Shown here piece by piece: positions 7,595-15,894 of a DNA stretch of 33,905 nucleotides. The translations under genes and the position numbers were made by a program. The stretch comes from Bacillota bacterium (GTDB taxonomy: Bacteria > Bacillota > Clostridia > Lachnospirales > WQUN01), in contig WRKG01000293.1 in assembly GCA_009778185.1 (NCBI GenBank), positions 1 to 33,905 on the forward strand, written 5' to 3'. The notes beneath the pieces were generated by a model. That model was not told the DNA's origin. It searched no databases and saw only the letters and a program-made list of their open reading frames with translations. Positions within the stretch are counted from its first letter, which is position 1. Each line of letters opens with the position of its first letter.

Positions 7595-7634
7595 TCGGAA
7601 TTATTATAAACTTTGACAACAAGGAGGACTTTTT

Positions 7635-7979
7635 ATGGCAAGGGTAAAAGGAGCGTTAAACGCTAGAAAAAGGCACAAAAAGGTATTAAAACTAGCCAAA
7701 GGTTATCGTGGTGCTAGAAGTAAACAATATAGAGTAGCAAAACAATCTGTAATGCGTGCAATGGCAAGCTCATTTTTTGGTCGCAAGCAAACCAAACGCG
7801 ACTATCGCCGCTTATGGATTACCAGAATCAACGCAGCAGCAAGGCAAAATGGGCTTTCGTACAGCCGTTTTATGAACGGTCTCAAAAATGCCAACATAAA
7901 CATAAACCGCAAAATGTTAGCAGAAATGGCTGTAAATGATGCCGCCGCTTTCACTAAATTGGCTAACCAAGTAAAATAA
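7635..7979 (+). CDS. rplT: 50S ribosomal protein L20
   Basis: A 114-residue protein matching L20 throughout: [31 protein letters not shown], the [16 protein letters not shown] segment and a C-terminal domain with [14 protein letters not shown]20 is needed for early 50S assembly. In Bacillota it also represses this operon by binding the leader RNA. The ribosome site is AAGGAGG. It is the last gene of the operon and is followed by a strong terminator at 8040. Confidence 0.97.
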   Translation: MARVKGALNARKRHKKVLKLAKGYRGARSKQYRVAKQSVMRAMASSFFGRKQTKRDYRRLWITRINAAARQNGLSYSRFMNGLKNANININRKMLAEMAVNDAAAFTKLANQVK

Positions 7980-8039
7980 AGTAATAAATTTGTACTCGAA
8001 CAGCTTAAAAATAGGTTGATATAGAAAATAAAAATAAAC

Positions 8040-8067
8040 AAGCCCCCAATTTAGGGGGCTTATTTTT
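8040..8067. terminator. Terminator between rplT and the NUDIX gene (likely bidirectional)
   Basis: An 8-bp stem AAGCCCCC/GGGGGCTT with loop AATTTA is followed by TATTTTTA on the plus strand. On the minus strand it is followed by a broken T-run (GTTTATTTTTATTTTC). It separates two convergent units: rplT on plus and the NUDIX gene, whose stop codon it touches, on minus. Confidence 0.88.
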
Positions 8068-8587
8068 ACATAACACGTTTTGTAATTTCGCCGTTTTCGG
8101 TTTCGGTGGTAACAAAGTGGCGAACAGACATTTCGGGATTATTAAGTAGCTGGAAAAGTTCCTTTTTGAAAAATTCGGGAAATATGTGAATATCCTTTAA
8201 TTTAGCTATTGGCAACCAATGGAGCGTTAATTTGCCGTAATGTTCGGATACATCGTCAAAATTTTGCTTGGCTACAACTCGCTCCATGAGGAAAAAGAAA
8301 GCTATTTCGTGGCACGGAGTTTTATCTGCGCCCCAACTAAAAAAGTTTTCGTGTATATAAGCCAGCTGTTTAATTTTTAGCGATAAGTTTGTTTCTTCAA
8401 AAACTTCGCGCATTACTGCATTTTGGATAGACTCGCCAAAATGTACCCTGCCGCCGATTGTGTAATAATGGGGATTTCCAACGTTATTTGCCATTAAAAT
8501 ATTGTTCTCATCATTTAAGATTATTGCGGCAACTCGGTAATTAAAAGTGCCGTTATTGGTTGGCAAGGTAATATCGTTTTTATCCAT
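8066..8587 (-). CDS. NUDIX hydrolase
   Basis: About 173 residues with a NUDIX box GRVHFGESIQNAVMREVFEE followed by TNL, which matches GX5EX7REUXEE with the usual final Gly replaced by Asn. The family hydrolyses nucleoside diphosphates linked to another group, with Mg2+ held by the REXXEE glutamates. The substrate cannot be predicted. I choose the ATG at 8587 (MDKNDITLP). The track start is a TTG inside the upstream gene. That ATG follows the stop codon of the FliD-like gene by one base (TAACATG), with no separate ribosome site, so translation is probably coupled. The context with a FliD-like protein gives no obvious substrate. Confidence 0.85.
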   Translation of the reverse strand: MDKNDITLPTNNGTFNYRVAAIILNDENNILMANNVGNPHYYTIGGRVHFGESIQNAVMREVFEETNLSLKIKQLAYIHENFFSWGADKTPCHEIAFFFLMERVVAKQNFDDVSEHYGKLTLHWLPIAKLKDIHIFPEFFKKELFQLLNNPEMSVRHFVTTETENGEITKRVM

Positions 8588-8588
8588 G

Positions 8589-9878
8589 TTACATTCTGCC
8601 GTCAAACAGCATTCCGATGTTCATCATTTGGTTAAGTTGCGAAGTTTGGCGAGCGTTAAAGTTGAACATAGAATTATTAAATGGGTTGTCAGTTTGCACA
8701 AACGATGCAGGATTTCGTGCAGCGTCGCCAGAAAGCCGAGTTAAACGGTTCATAAAGCCAGAATTAGAGCCAACTCTGTCGCGGTTGGCAAAAGCCTCTA
8801 AATCGCCACGTTCTGCGGCGGCAGCCATGCGGTCTTCATCGATGGACATATTGCCGTCTCTGCCAACGGTGATTCCCAAGCGGTTGAGCGAAGCACCAGC
8901 CGAACGAGCCAAATTGGACAAATCTTGTTGCAAACGTCCGTTGCTTGCGCCTGATCTAGCGGAACTTAACAAGCTGTTAAACGAGTTTACCATGTGTCTG
9001 AAAGCGTTAATTTGGCGAGTTTCGTCGCGACCTTGCGTAATACGGGCTGTTCCAGTGCCTTCCAAACGAGCGGTTATTCCTGCACCCAATTCAACATCGT
9101 TCGAACGAGATGTTTGTAATGCTCCCGCAAAGCCACGATTTACCCTAAATTGGGCATCTTGTGCTTGTTGCGTGATATTGTTGATTCCCAAAGCGTTTAC
9201 CAAGCTGCCGCTAACTGTAAAGTTAGGTTGACCACTGTTTGCAACGCCTGTTTCGGACGATTGGAACACAAGCGAACTTGTGCCAGCGTTTGCGTTTCTG
9301 CTAACGGATGCTGTAACGCCAAGGTTTCTGTCGTTTACGGCGCTTGCGATACGTTGCTGTACGCTCTGCACAGAATCGCCAGAGCCAACTGTAAAGTTAA
9401 TATCAAATTGGCGACCGTCCATTGTAATTGAAAGAGTGTTAGCACCCAAGGTAAAACCTGCCGAAGTAGCCGATGCGTTAGAATTAAGAGCAGTTCCTTC
9501 GTTGCGTTGTGCGGTTGCAAGCTGTAAAACTTCAACGGACATTCCCGAAACGTTGTTATTACGCAAGCGGTCGGCATTTACGCCTTGAACGCTCAAAATG
9601 TCAGTATCACTGGATTCTGCACGAATTGCACCAAATGGCGATTCGCCGCGGCTATCGCCCAAGCCACGCATATGATTAAGCGAGGCAACCATCATGTCAG
9701 CACTTTGCCGCAAAGATACCAAACTATTGCGAAAGCCGTCAGATGTATTTGCATTGTTTATGCCAAAACCACCGCTACTACTAGATGTGTTGTTGGCACG
9801 GCTAGTTGTTGGCAACAAAGATACCATACTAGCGTTTGTGTTGACTCTTGTTGCGTTAAAACTTGTGTTTAAGTTCAT
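8589..9878 (-). CDS. FliD-like (flagellar hook-associated protein 2 family) protein lacking Lys, Cys, Trp and Tyr
   Basis: A 429-residue protein resembling the filament cap FliD. It has an N-terminal VLQLATAQ segment, a hook-IN-like stretch (LSITMDGRQFDINFTV, then SVQQRIASAVNDRNLGVTASV), QQAQDAQFRVN, NDVELGAGITARLEGTG, a helical NAFRHMVNSFNSLLSSA, and a C-terminal NRLGITVGRDGNMSIDEDRM as in FliD. FliD caps are exported and help flagellin assemble at the tip. There is no signal peptide, consistent with flagellar export. Reading the whole sequence I find no Lys, Cys, Trp or Tyr; all basic side chains are Arg or His, and Asn/Ser are very common. No fliS, fliC or other fli genes flank it. The ribosome site is AGGGAGG. 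It could be an alternative cap or a secreted paralogue rather than the main FliD. Confidence 0.75.
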   Translation of the reverse strand: MNLNTSFNATRVNTNASMVSLLPTTSRANNTSSSSGGFGINNANTSDGFRNSLVSLRQSADMMVASLNHMRGLGDSRGESPFGAIRAESSDTDILSVQGVNADRLRNNNVSGMSVEVLQLATAQRNEGTALNSNASATSAGFTLGANTLSITMDGRQFDINFTVGSGDSVQSVQQRIASAVNDRNLGVTASVSRNANAGTSSLVFQSSETGVANSGQPNFTVSGSLVNALGINNITQQAQDAQFRVNRGFAGALQTSRSNDVELGAGITARLEGTGTARITQGRDETRQINAFRHMVNSFNSLLSSARSGASNGRLQQDLSNLARSAGASLNRLGITVGRDGNMSIDEDRMAAAAERGDLEAFANRDRVGSNSGFMNRLTRLSGDAARNPASFVQTDNPFNNSMFNFNARQTSQLNQMMNIGMLFDGRM

Positions 9879-10219
9879 AAGAAATCCTCCCTGAATTTTG
9901 GAATTTATTCAATCCCAAAAAAATTAAAACTATCCATGGTCTAATTTTCATTAAAAACATTAAAAATCTTAATACCTCGGTATCATAAAATGACACCTAC
10001 TAGTAAAGGCTGACCACAAGCCCCTATCCCATAGCCAACCTGCCGCCGAAAAGCGAGTAAAAGTGGCATTTGGGAATACTTTTATCGTTGCGTTTTGAAG
10101 TTTTACGCCGACAAATAATTTTTTGCCGTTTTTGCCGTAAGCAAATACTTTCATATATTATTTCGGCAACTTTGATAAATTTCTTTAGCTAATTTGCAAA
10201 AGAAATTTGCAATATAAAA
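9879..10219. other. Intergenic region with a doubtful small ORF and hairpins
   Basis: About 340 bp. It includes a stem-loop GGTATCAT-aaa-ATGACACC (9978-9996) and a 61-codon minus-strand frame (9969-10154, MKVFAYGKNGKKLFVGVK...). That frame has no ribosome site before its ATG. The frame is richer in G and C than typical spacer here and could be a small real gene, a gene remnant, or part of a structured RNA. I recognise no family. Confidence 0.4.
9969..10154 (-). CDS. Possible small protein, unknown
   Basis: A 61-residue frame between the flavin reductase and FliD-like genes on the same strand. The N-terminus MKVFAYGKNGKKLFVGVKL could form a short beta-rich unit; the C-terminus is aromatic (AAGWLWDRGLW). 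No Shine-Dalgarno sequence is visible within 15 nt of the ATG, and its last codons overlap a stem-loop. I do not recognise it. It may be a remnant or chance ORF. Confidence 0.25.
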   Translation of the reverse strand: MKVFAYGKNGKKLFVGVKLQNATIKVFPNATFTRFSAAGWLWDRGLWSAFTSRCHFMIPRY

Positions 10220-10714
10220 TCAGTGGTTGCCGTAACATTCCAAAATTTCGCCAAAGTACACATGATGATAATCTTTTTCGTAAAATTGTTGTACAAACGG
10301 CGGCATTAAGCTACCTTCGAGTTGTTGCGTAAAGTTAATTTTGCACTCATAATAAAGGTCGCAATCTTTTACAATCGGGCTTTCCACCGTACGAGCCGCC
10401 GAAAATGTTACTATTTCGGCTTTGTTAATATCCTTGCCCGATTTTGTGCCGCAAATTGCCAGTTCTTCCTTAAATTTGCCGTCAAACGGAATGCTTATCG
10501 TAAAGCTGTCCGCCGAATTGTCAAGCACCTCTTTTGTGTAGCGTTGCGGACGTACAACCGTTATAAAATGTGGCTTTGTCCACATAAATCCCACAAAACC
10601 CCACGATATTGTCATTGTATTCACAATGTCCGCTTTATTTTTGACCGTCAAAAATGCTCCCTTGCTCGACAAATTTTCCATTCCTTTATCTAACATAAAG
10701 GTAAAATTTTCCAT
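10220..10714 (-). CDS. Flavin reductase-like (FMN-binding split-barrel) protein
   Basis: A 164-residue protein with the flavin_reduct split-barrel pattern: NTMTISWGFVGFMWTKPHFITVVRPQRYT, where the TISWG and R-P-x-RYT segments bind FMN. It continues with SFTISIPFDGKFKEELAICGTKSGKD. Clostridial relatives are annotated as flavin reductase or flavoredoxin. They transfer electrons between NAD(P)H or ferredoxin and FMN in the cytoplasm, with the partner usually unknown. The ribosome site is TTAGGTG. It is separated from the GlpA-like pair upstream by a double R1 palindrome, so it is probably its own transcription unit. The family is fairly sure; the substrate is not. Confidence 0.82.
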   Translation of the reverse strand: MENFTFMLDKGMENLSSKGAFLTVKNKADIVNTMTISWGFVGFMWTKPHFITVVRPQRYTKEVLDNSADSFTISIPFDGKFKEELAICGTKSGKDINKAEIVTFSAARTVESPIVKDCDLYYECKINFTQQLEGSLMPPFVQQFYEKDYHHVYFGEILECYGNH

Positions 10715-10756
10715 AATACACCTAACTTTCTATATGCGATAACTTTGGCATTTGCC

Positions 10757-10814
10757 GTAGGGGCGGATAATATCCGCCCATTTTGTCTCACGGGCGGATA
10801 TTATCCGCCCCTAC
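10757..10814. repeat. Palindromic repeat R1, two copies in inverted orientation
   Basis: GTAGGGGCGGATAATATCC and its mirror copy GGATATTATCCGCCCCTAC are separated by about 12 bp, so the whole block can also fold as one long hairpin. It lies 13 bp after the stop of the FAD oxidoreductase gene and may end or stabilise that transcript. Confidence 0.85.
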
Positions 10815-10827
10815 AAATTGCCTATTT

Positions 10828-12057
10828 TTACTCTGTTTCGATGGCAACGGTGCAACCTTTCATGTTGCCAGTGTTAATTTTCACTTTCTCCATTTCGCCA
10901 GGAGCGACAACTCGGCGTTTTAGCGTTTTTATCACATTTTCGCCGTCTTTTACCGTTATTTTCGCCTTGCGAAAAACGCCATCGCTGCGGAAAAGCAGTT
11001 CTATTTCCTCGTTTGGTTGCACAAAATTTGGCGAAACGTAACATACGTTTTTACCTGCCGTAACGGCTATTTTGTTGGTTTGAGATATTTTTGTGCCGTT
11101 GCGAATAAAATCGACCGCCGCAACTCCTGCTCTGTATGCCTCGAGCGTTACATCGTCGGCTAAATCGTGAACGTGCAACACATTTCCGCACGAGAAAATG
11201 CCATTTACATTTGTAGACAAATCACTGTTGACAATCGCGCCGCCTGTAACTGACGAAAGTTGTACACCTGCTTTTTTTGACAACTCATTTTCTGGGATAA
11301 GCCCAACCGAGAGCAACAGCGTATCGCAAGGAATAAACTCTTCCTGGGCGTAAATTGGCGTACGAGTTTCGTCAACAGGAGCAACGTAAACGCCTGTCAA
11401 GTTGTAATTTTCGCCCACAATGCGAGTTACTGTGTGCGACAAATGCAAAGGAATCCCATAATCGTCAAGGCATTGCACAATGTTGCGCTTTAAGCCAGAC
11501 GAGAACGAATTTAGCTCAAAAACGCCGATAACTTCAGCACCTTCAAGGCTCATGCGCCGAGCCATTATCAACCCAATATCGCCAGAGCCGAGAATTACAA
11601 CACGTTTTCCAGGCACGTAACCTCGCATATTTACTAAAGCCTGGGCTGTTCCTGCGGAAAATATGCCGCGACCGCGAAAGCCAGGAATGCGGAGTGCGCC
11701 ACGTGTGCGTTCACGACAGCCCATTCCCAAAATAACGGCGTTTGCTTGCACTTGTGCCGCTCCGTTCGGAGAAACGTACGTAACAAGGCGGTTTTCGTCT
11801 AAATCGGTTACCATTGTGTTGTTCATAAATTTAACGCCAAGCTGCAAAGCACGGTCTATCAAGCGTTGCGCGTATTCTGGACCAGTTAATTCTTCGTCAA
11901 AAATATGCAAGCCGAAACCGTGATGTATACATTGATTGAGAATGCCGCCCATGTGGCTGTTGCGTTCTAGTACGCAAACGTCCGCCAAACCCTGTTCTTT
12001 TGCCTTTATTGCGGCAGAAAGTCCTGCGGGCCCGCCGCCAATTATTAACAACTCCAT
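10828..12057 (-). CDS. FAD/NAD(P)-dependent oxidoreductase (partner of GlpA-like protein)
   Basis: A 409-residue flavoprotein with an N-terminal FAD-binding Rossmann motif (IIGGGPAGLSAA, 5-16), the MGCRERTRGALRIPG segment, a second nucleotide-binding motif (VVILGSGDIGL, about 152-162) and a third FAD contact SCGNVLHVHDLADDV. It lacks the CxxxxC disulfide of thioredoxin reductases. The C-terminal about 75 residues form a small beta domain common in this subfamily. Its start overlaps the end of the GlpA-like gene by 13 bp. In clostridia this pair is often annotated as anaerobic glycerol-3-phosphate dehydrogenase subunits or as opine/hydroxyacid oxidase-like subunits. The usual small DUF1667 partner is not seen here. 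The exact donor is uncertain. Confidence 0.85.
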   Translation of the reverse strand: MELLIIGGGPAGLSAAIKAKEQGLADVCVLERNSHMGGILNQCIHHGFGLHIFDEELTGPEYAQRLIDRALQLGVKFMNNTMVTDLDENRLVTYVSPNGAAQVQANAVILGMGCRERTRGALRIPGFRGRGIFSAGTAQALVNMRGYVPGKRVVILGSGDIGLIMARRMSLEGAEVIGVFELNSFSSGLKRNIVQCLDDYGIPLHLSHTVTRIVGENYNLTGVYVAPVDETRTPIYAQEEFIPCDTLLLSVGLIPENELSKKAGVQLSSVTGGAIVNSDLSTNVNGIFSCGNVLHVHDLADDVTLEAYRAGVAAVDFIRNGTKISQTNKIAVTAGKNVCYVSPNFVQPNEEIELLFRSDGVFRKAKITVKDGENVIKTLKRRVVAPGEMEKVKINTGNMKGCTVAIETE

Positions 12058-13484
12058 ATTTTTTCCTCGCTTAATCCTAGTTCATTTTGTAGAATATCGG
12101 TTAATTTTAGTGAGCAAAATCCGCCTTGACAGCGGCCTGCTTGCGATCGTGTTCGCCGTTTAATGGCATCTAAATTGCGTGCGCCAACTGGTCGGCGAAT
12201 TGCATCGATGATGTCCGCTTCGGTTACGGTTTCGCAACGGCAAACAACGTGTCCATATTTGAGATTTTCCGCAATAAGAGCCTGTTTTTCGGCAAAAGAA
12301 AGTTCGCCAAATCGTTGAATTGCTCGTCTTGTTGCCACGTAATCGGCTTTTTTTGTGGGATGCAACTTTTTTGTGATAAGTTTTGTCAACATTAAAGCTA
12401 TTGCAGGAGCTGCCGAAAGTCCAGGCGAGTCGATTCCCAAAGCGTTGACAAATCCTGGAAAAGGTTCGTCGATTACAAAATCTTTTGACGAATGTTTGGC
12501 ACGAACGCCCGCAAATGTAGTAATATTGCCGTTTATGGGCAATCCTTTAACGGAAATTGCTATTTTTTCCAAAACGTCCGCCAAACCTGCTTTTGTGGTT
12601 TTAACGTCCTCGGCTGTAGTAAAGTCAACCTCTTTTGAGATATTTTCCGAGTTTGGACCAACTATTATGTTGCCGTCCGCCGTGGGAGCGACAAGTACGC
12701 CTTTTCCGCTGTTATCTGGCAGTTGGAAAAGCGTGTGTTTCACAAAATTTTTGTGAGCGTTATCCAACAAAAAATATTGTCCACGTTGCGGAATAATTTC
12801 TTCGTAATCGGATTTATCTTTTGCCAAAAAGTTGCGAATATAGGCGGAAGAAGTGCCAGCGGCGTTTATTAGGGTTTTGGCGATAAATTTTTGGTTGTCG
12901 GCAAAAACCTCAAAAAGACCGTTGTCGGCTGTAATGTTGGTAACTTTTGTTTCGATTAAAAATTGTACGCCGTTAGTTGCGGCGTTTTCGGCGAAAGCAA
13001 TAGCGGCTTCCCACGGAGAAATTACCGCTGCGGTTTTGGCAAGCAAAGCCGAGTACAAGCCGTCGGCAATGTTCGGTTCAAGTTGATAGGCTTGCTCGGC
13101 AGAAATTATTTCCACCTCGGGAATGCCGTTTTTAACGCTACGGTCGTATAATTCTTCGATGTGGCTGTGTTCGGCTTTATCAAAGCAAAGCACCATCGAG
13201 CCATTGACTTTCAGGGGAAAATCCAGTTGTTTAGCCAACATTGGGAACATTTTCGCACCCTCGGCGTTAAGTTTCGCCTTTAGCGTACCAGGAACGCAAT
13301 CGTAGCCAGCATGGACAATTCCGCTGTTTGCCTTGGTTGCACCGCAAGTTATATCGTTGTTGGATTCTAGCAACAGCACACGCAAATTATATTGCGACAA
13401 AGCCCAAGCCGCCGCACAGCCCACAATACCGCCGCCGATTATTATTGTATCATAATTTTCGGATACTTCCAATACATTTGACAT
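12045..13484 (-). CDS. GlpA/LhgO-like FAD-dependent dehydrogenase with BFD-type [2Fe-2S] domain
   Basis: A 479-residue DAO-family flavoenzyme. Residues 14-25 give the FAD motif IIGGGIVGCAAA; NSGIVHAGYD and the C-terminal ALGIDSPGLSAAPAIA contact FAD and substrate as in GlpA and LhgO. Residues about 415-470 are a bacterioferredoxin-associated [2Fe-2S] domain with CRC and, after a helix, CQGGFC. It should oxidise glycerol-3-phosphate or a 2-hydroxyacid at FAD and pass electrons through the iron-sulfur cluster to the adjacent flavoprotein. No glpK, glpF or glpP lies nearby to settle the substrate. The ribosome site AAGGTGG and an extended -10 promoter lie upstream. It is the first gene of a two-gene operon. 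Confidence 0.87.
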   Translation of the reverse strand: MSNVLEVSENYDTIIIGGGIVGCAAAWALSQYNLRVLLLESNNDITCGATKANSGIVHAGYDCVPGTLKAKLNAEGAKMFPMLAKQLDFPLKVNGSMVLCFDKAEHSHIEELYDRSVKNGIPEVEIISAEQAYQLEPNIADGLYSALLAKTAAVISPWEAAIAFAENAATNGVQFLIETKVTNITADNGLFEVFADNQKFIAKTLINAAGTSSAYIRNFLAKDKSDYEEIIPQRGQYFLLDNAHKNFVKHTLFQLPDNSGKGVLVAPTADGNIIVGPNSENISKEVDFTTAEDVKTTKAGLADVLEKIAISVKGLPINGNITTFAGVRAKHSSKDFVIDEPFPGFVNALGIDSPGLSAAPAIALMLTKLITKKLHPTKKADYVATRRAIQRFGELSFAEKQALIAENLKYGHVVCRCETVTEADIIDAIRRPVGARNLDAIKRRTRSQAGRCQGGFCSLKLTDILQNELGLSEEKIWSC

Positions 13485-13533
13485 ATAAAACCACCTTATT
13501 TTGGGAAATTTGAGAAATTGTAAATTCGATTTT

Positions 13534-13542
13534 ATTATACCA
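13534..13542 (-). promoter_or_regulatory. Extended -10 promoter of the GlpA-like operon
   Basis: The minus strand reads TGGTATAAT, an extended -10 (TGnTATAAT), 50 bp upstream of the ATG at 13484. No consensus -35 is visible. Confidence 0.6.
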
Positions 13543-13700
13543 TAAATTTTTGGTAATTGCTATAATCAAAAACTTAAAAATTGGACGATGTATAAATGGA
13601 TTTGTTGTCAACGGATTTGTTACAAATACATAAATATTGAGAATTTGCAATAAATAGTCGGATAAATTGCAAATTATGTAAACATTGCGAATTTGCAAAC

Positions 13701-13725
13701 AACGGGCGGATAATATCCGCCCGTT
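13701..13725. repeat. Palindromic repeat R1, single copy
   Basis: AACGGGCGGATAATATCC plus its mirror CGCCCGTT forms a perfect 25-nt palindrome. The plus strand then runs into T-rich sequence (ATTTTATTATTTTT). It lies 53 bp downstream of the Gfo/Idh stop codon, but the T-run is on the plus-strand side. This is the cleanest example of the R1 core GGGCGGATAATATCCGCCC. Confidence 0.85.
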
Positions 13726-13778
13726 ATTTTATTATTTTTGGGATTTTACCCACTGTTACCTAAAACCAAAGTTAAATC

Positions 13779-14879
13779 CTAAAAATACACAGCCTTGCCA
13801 GTTTTGGAGGATTCATAAATGGAATCCAAAACTTTGGTTACAACAAAGGCTTGATCGGCGGTTACAAATAACTCGCCTTCGCCTTTTAGTGCTTTAACCC
13901 AAATTTGAGCCTCTTTTGACGGAGGAGCTTCGCCGCTCGAAAATCCTGGAATGGATTGGGCAACTTTTCCGCCTACCATCGTTACCGATTGCTGTCCTGC
14001 GACAACGTGATTTAGCCGCACGCGATCGTCATAAGTATCCAAACCGCCTTTTGTTCCGCATAAAAGCACCATTCCTGGTTTGGTTTCCATGTTTAATGCC
14101 CAGGATGCTTTCAAATGGATAACAGCACCATTTTTCATTTTGATATAGCCAACTGCGAAGTCTTCAACTTCGTAAGTTTTGTTGTTCCACGAATCGGGAT
14201 TGCCGTTTGCCCAGTTAGTTTGCCCTTGTTGCGATGGCTCTAATAATTTGCCCAAGCGTTCAAACGAAGTTCCCACAACATGGTCAACCTCATAATTATT
14301 CATCATAAACAAAGTTAAGTCAAGTGCATGAGTTCCGATGTCAATTAGCGGGCCGCCGCCTTGTTTTTCTTTGTCCATAAAAACGCCCCAAGTTGGCACG
14401 CCGCGCCGTCTTATATAGGATGCCTCTGCGTAATAAATATCTCCTAGCCAGCCGTCGTCAATAACTTTTTTGGCGATTGCGTTTTCGTGGAAATGCCTGT
14501 ACTGATAGCCGATTGTTAGCAATTTGCCCGATTTATCACGAGCATCAAGCATTTTTTGAGCATCGGCAGTTGTAGCAGCCATTGGTTTTTCGCACAATAC
14601 GTGTTTGCCAGCTTCGAGAGCCGCAACAGTAATTTCGCTGTGAGCAACGTTTGGCGTTAATACGTGGACAGCATCGATGGTTTTGTCCGCCAATAATTCC
14701 TTGTAATTTGCGTAAGATTTGGCATCAGCAGTGCCGTAATCTTTTACAGCTTTTTCGGCACGTTCTTTAACTATATCGCAAAATGCGACCATTTCAACGT
14801 CCTTTTCTTGTTTCATTCCTGGAAAGTGCTTAGCGTTGGCAATTCCGCCACAGCCGATAAATCCAATTTTCAAAGCCAT
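13779..14879 (-). CDS. Gfo/Idh/MocA family oxidoreductase
   Basis: A 366-residue NAD(P)-dependent sugar dehydrogenase. The Rossmann motif GFIGCGGIANAKH is at residues 6-18, the CEKPMA motif (catalytic Lys) near 97, and the C-terminal half-barrel carries GGGPLIDIGTHALDLT with the conserved Asp/His pair. The family oxidises or reduces a hydroxyl of a sugar, inositol or sugar nucleotide. It is 20 bp downstream of a xylose-isomerase-like TIM-barrel gene with its own ribosome site AAAGGAG, so the two probably act in one catabolic route for an unusual sugar or inositol, such as a 3-keto intermediate. No transporter or regulator is adjacent. The substrate cannot be read from sequence. Confidence 0.88.
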   Translation of the reverse strand: MALKIGFIGCGGIANAKHFPGMKQEKDVEMVAFCDIVKERAEKAVKDYGTADAKSYANYKELLADKTIDAVHVLTPNVAHSEITVAALEAGKHVLCEKPMAATTADAQKMLDARDKSGKLLTIGYQYRHFHENAIAKKVIDDGWLGDIYYAEASYIRRRGVPTWGVFMDKEKQGGGPLIDIGTHALDLTLFMMNNYEVDHVVGTSFERLGKLLEPSQQGQTNWANGNPDSWNNKTYEVEDFAVGYIKMKNGAVIHLKASWALNMETKPGMVLLCGTKGGLDTYDDRVRLNHVVAGQQSVTMVGGKVAQSIPGFSSGEAPPSKEAQIWVKALKGEGELFVTADQAFVVTKVLDSIYESSKTGKAVYF

Positions 14880-14899
14880 AGTAATTCTCCTTTACTCGA

Positions 14900-15727
14900 T
14901 TAGAGTGTTTTTAAGAACGAGCAATCTTCCGCAACGCATTTGAAAATATCGCCTGCGTAATCAAATTCACGTTCTATTATGAAAGCCTCTGCGCCTTGTG
15001 CAACAGCGGCATCTCTTACTGTGTTCCAATTTATTATACCAGTTCCTGCGGGAACATTCCACTTATTTTGTTCTTCAAATTTTTTGAGAACATCTGGCGG
15101 AATTATCATGTTTCCCTCGGCATCTCTGGGAAAACTTGCAAAGTCGGGAAACGGCTCGGGACCAGCAACAACGGCACATTCTTTAACATGAATCATTTTG
15201 AACCGACCAGCATATTTTGCCAAAAACGCAGGAACATCGCAACCGCCGCAAGTTGCCCAGCCGACATCTAGCTGAAAGCAGACATCGTCAGGGTTAGTAT
15301 TTTTGAGCAACGTGTCCATTAAAGTACCGTCAGGGCTTGGCAAAAATTCGTGGCGATGGTTGTGATAACCAAAGGAAATACCTGCATTTTTGCATTCTTT
15401 GCCAACGTTATTAAGCGTTTCGGCAAATGCCAAAGCGGCATCGTAATCTTTAAGCCCATTCATGGGATCGATAATGTAACGCAAGCCCAATTCTTGTGCA
15501 TATTCCAAATGAGCAGGTGCAAACTCCGACATTATGTGGCTACTAAGTGGTTCAAGCCCTAAATCTGCCAAAATCACTTTTAACTCACTAGCCGCAAGCC
15601 CGCCATAATTACCAGACGCAAATTCCACGCCCGTATAACCAATTTCTGCAACCCTCTTCAAAGCACCCACAAAATCCTTTGCAGTCTCATCCTTCAAAGA
15701 GTACAACTGTATATATCTCTTTTCCAT
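14900..15727 (-). CDS. Sugar phosphate isomerase/epimerase (AP endonuclease 2-like TIM barrel)
   Basis: A 275-residue xylose-isomerase-like TIM-barrel protein with KDFVGALKRVAEIGYTGVEFA, GYHNHRHEF (metal His), FQLDVGWATCGG and MIHVKE, the metal-binding residues typical of this family (IolE/IolI-like and sugar-ketone epimerases). I place the start at the ATG at 15727 (MEKRYIQLYSLKD), which has AGAGGTG upstream. The ORF-track start at 15832 runs 35 codons through a GC-rich repeat and gives an implausible N-terminus. It is the first gene of a two-gene unit with the Gfo/Idh dehydrogenase. It probably isomerises or hydrates the keto-sugar that the dehydrogenase makes or uses; the sugar is unknown. 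Confidence 0.87.
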   Translation of the reverse strand: MEKRYIQLYSLKDETAKDFVGALKRVAEIGYTGVEFASGNYGGLAASELKVILADLGLEPLSSHIMSEFAPAHLEYAQELGLRYIIDPMNGLKDYDAALAFAETLNNVGKECKNAGISFGYHNHRHEFLPSPDGTLMDTLLKNTNPDDVCFQLDVGWATCGGCDVPAFLAKYAGRFKMIHVKECAVVAGPEPFPDFASFPRDAEGNMIIPPDVLKKFEEQNKWNVPAGTGIINWNTVRDAAVAQGAEAFIIEREFDYAGDIFKCVAEDCSFLKTL

Positions 15728-15761
15728 TTTTACACCTCTTTTACACATTAAAACATTAAAA

Positions 15762-15833
15762 CCTTGGGGCGCTGCCCCCCGCCTGCCGGCGGGCAGGCAA
15801 ACCCCGCAAGGAGCACGCCCCTTGACCCGCAAA
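15762..15833. repeat. Repeat R2 (subtype b) carrying an inserted R3 palindrome
   Basis: ACCTTGGGGCGCTGCCCC is the first hairpin of R2. It is interrupted by CCGCCTGCCGGCGGGCAGGC (element R3), and then continues AAACCCCGC, a second hairpin CAAGGAGCACGCCCCTTG and ACCCGC. Compared with the copies at 16058 and 18285 the second hairpin is different, while the copy at 27099 has a related one. It sits just upstream of the isomerase ribosome site. Confidence 0.75.
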
Positions 15834-15894
15834 TTTGGTTAATTTTATTTTATTGATAATGCGAATCGATGGCTGAAAAATTGCATTTACATAG

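Noticed and set aside
14900-15832. Longer N-terminus of the isomerase from the ORF track (start 15832)
   Set aside because: The extra 35 codons lie in the GC-rich R2/R3 repeat; the ATG at 15727 has a good ribosome site and a normal family N-terminus.
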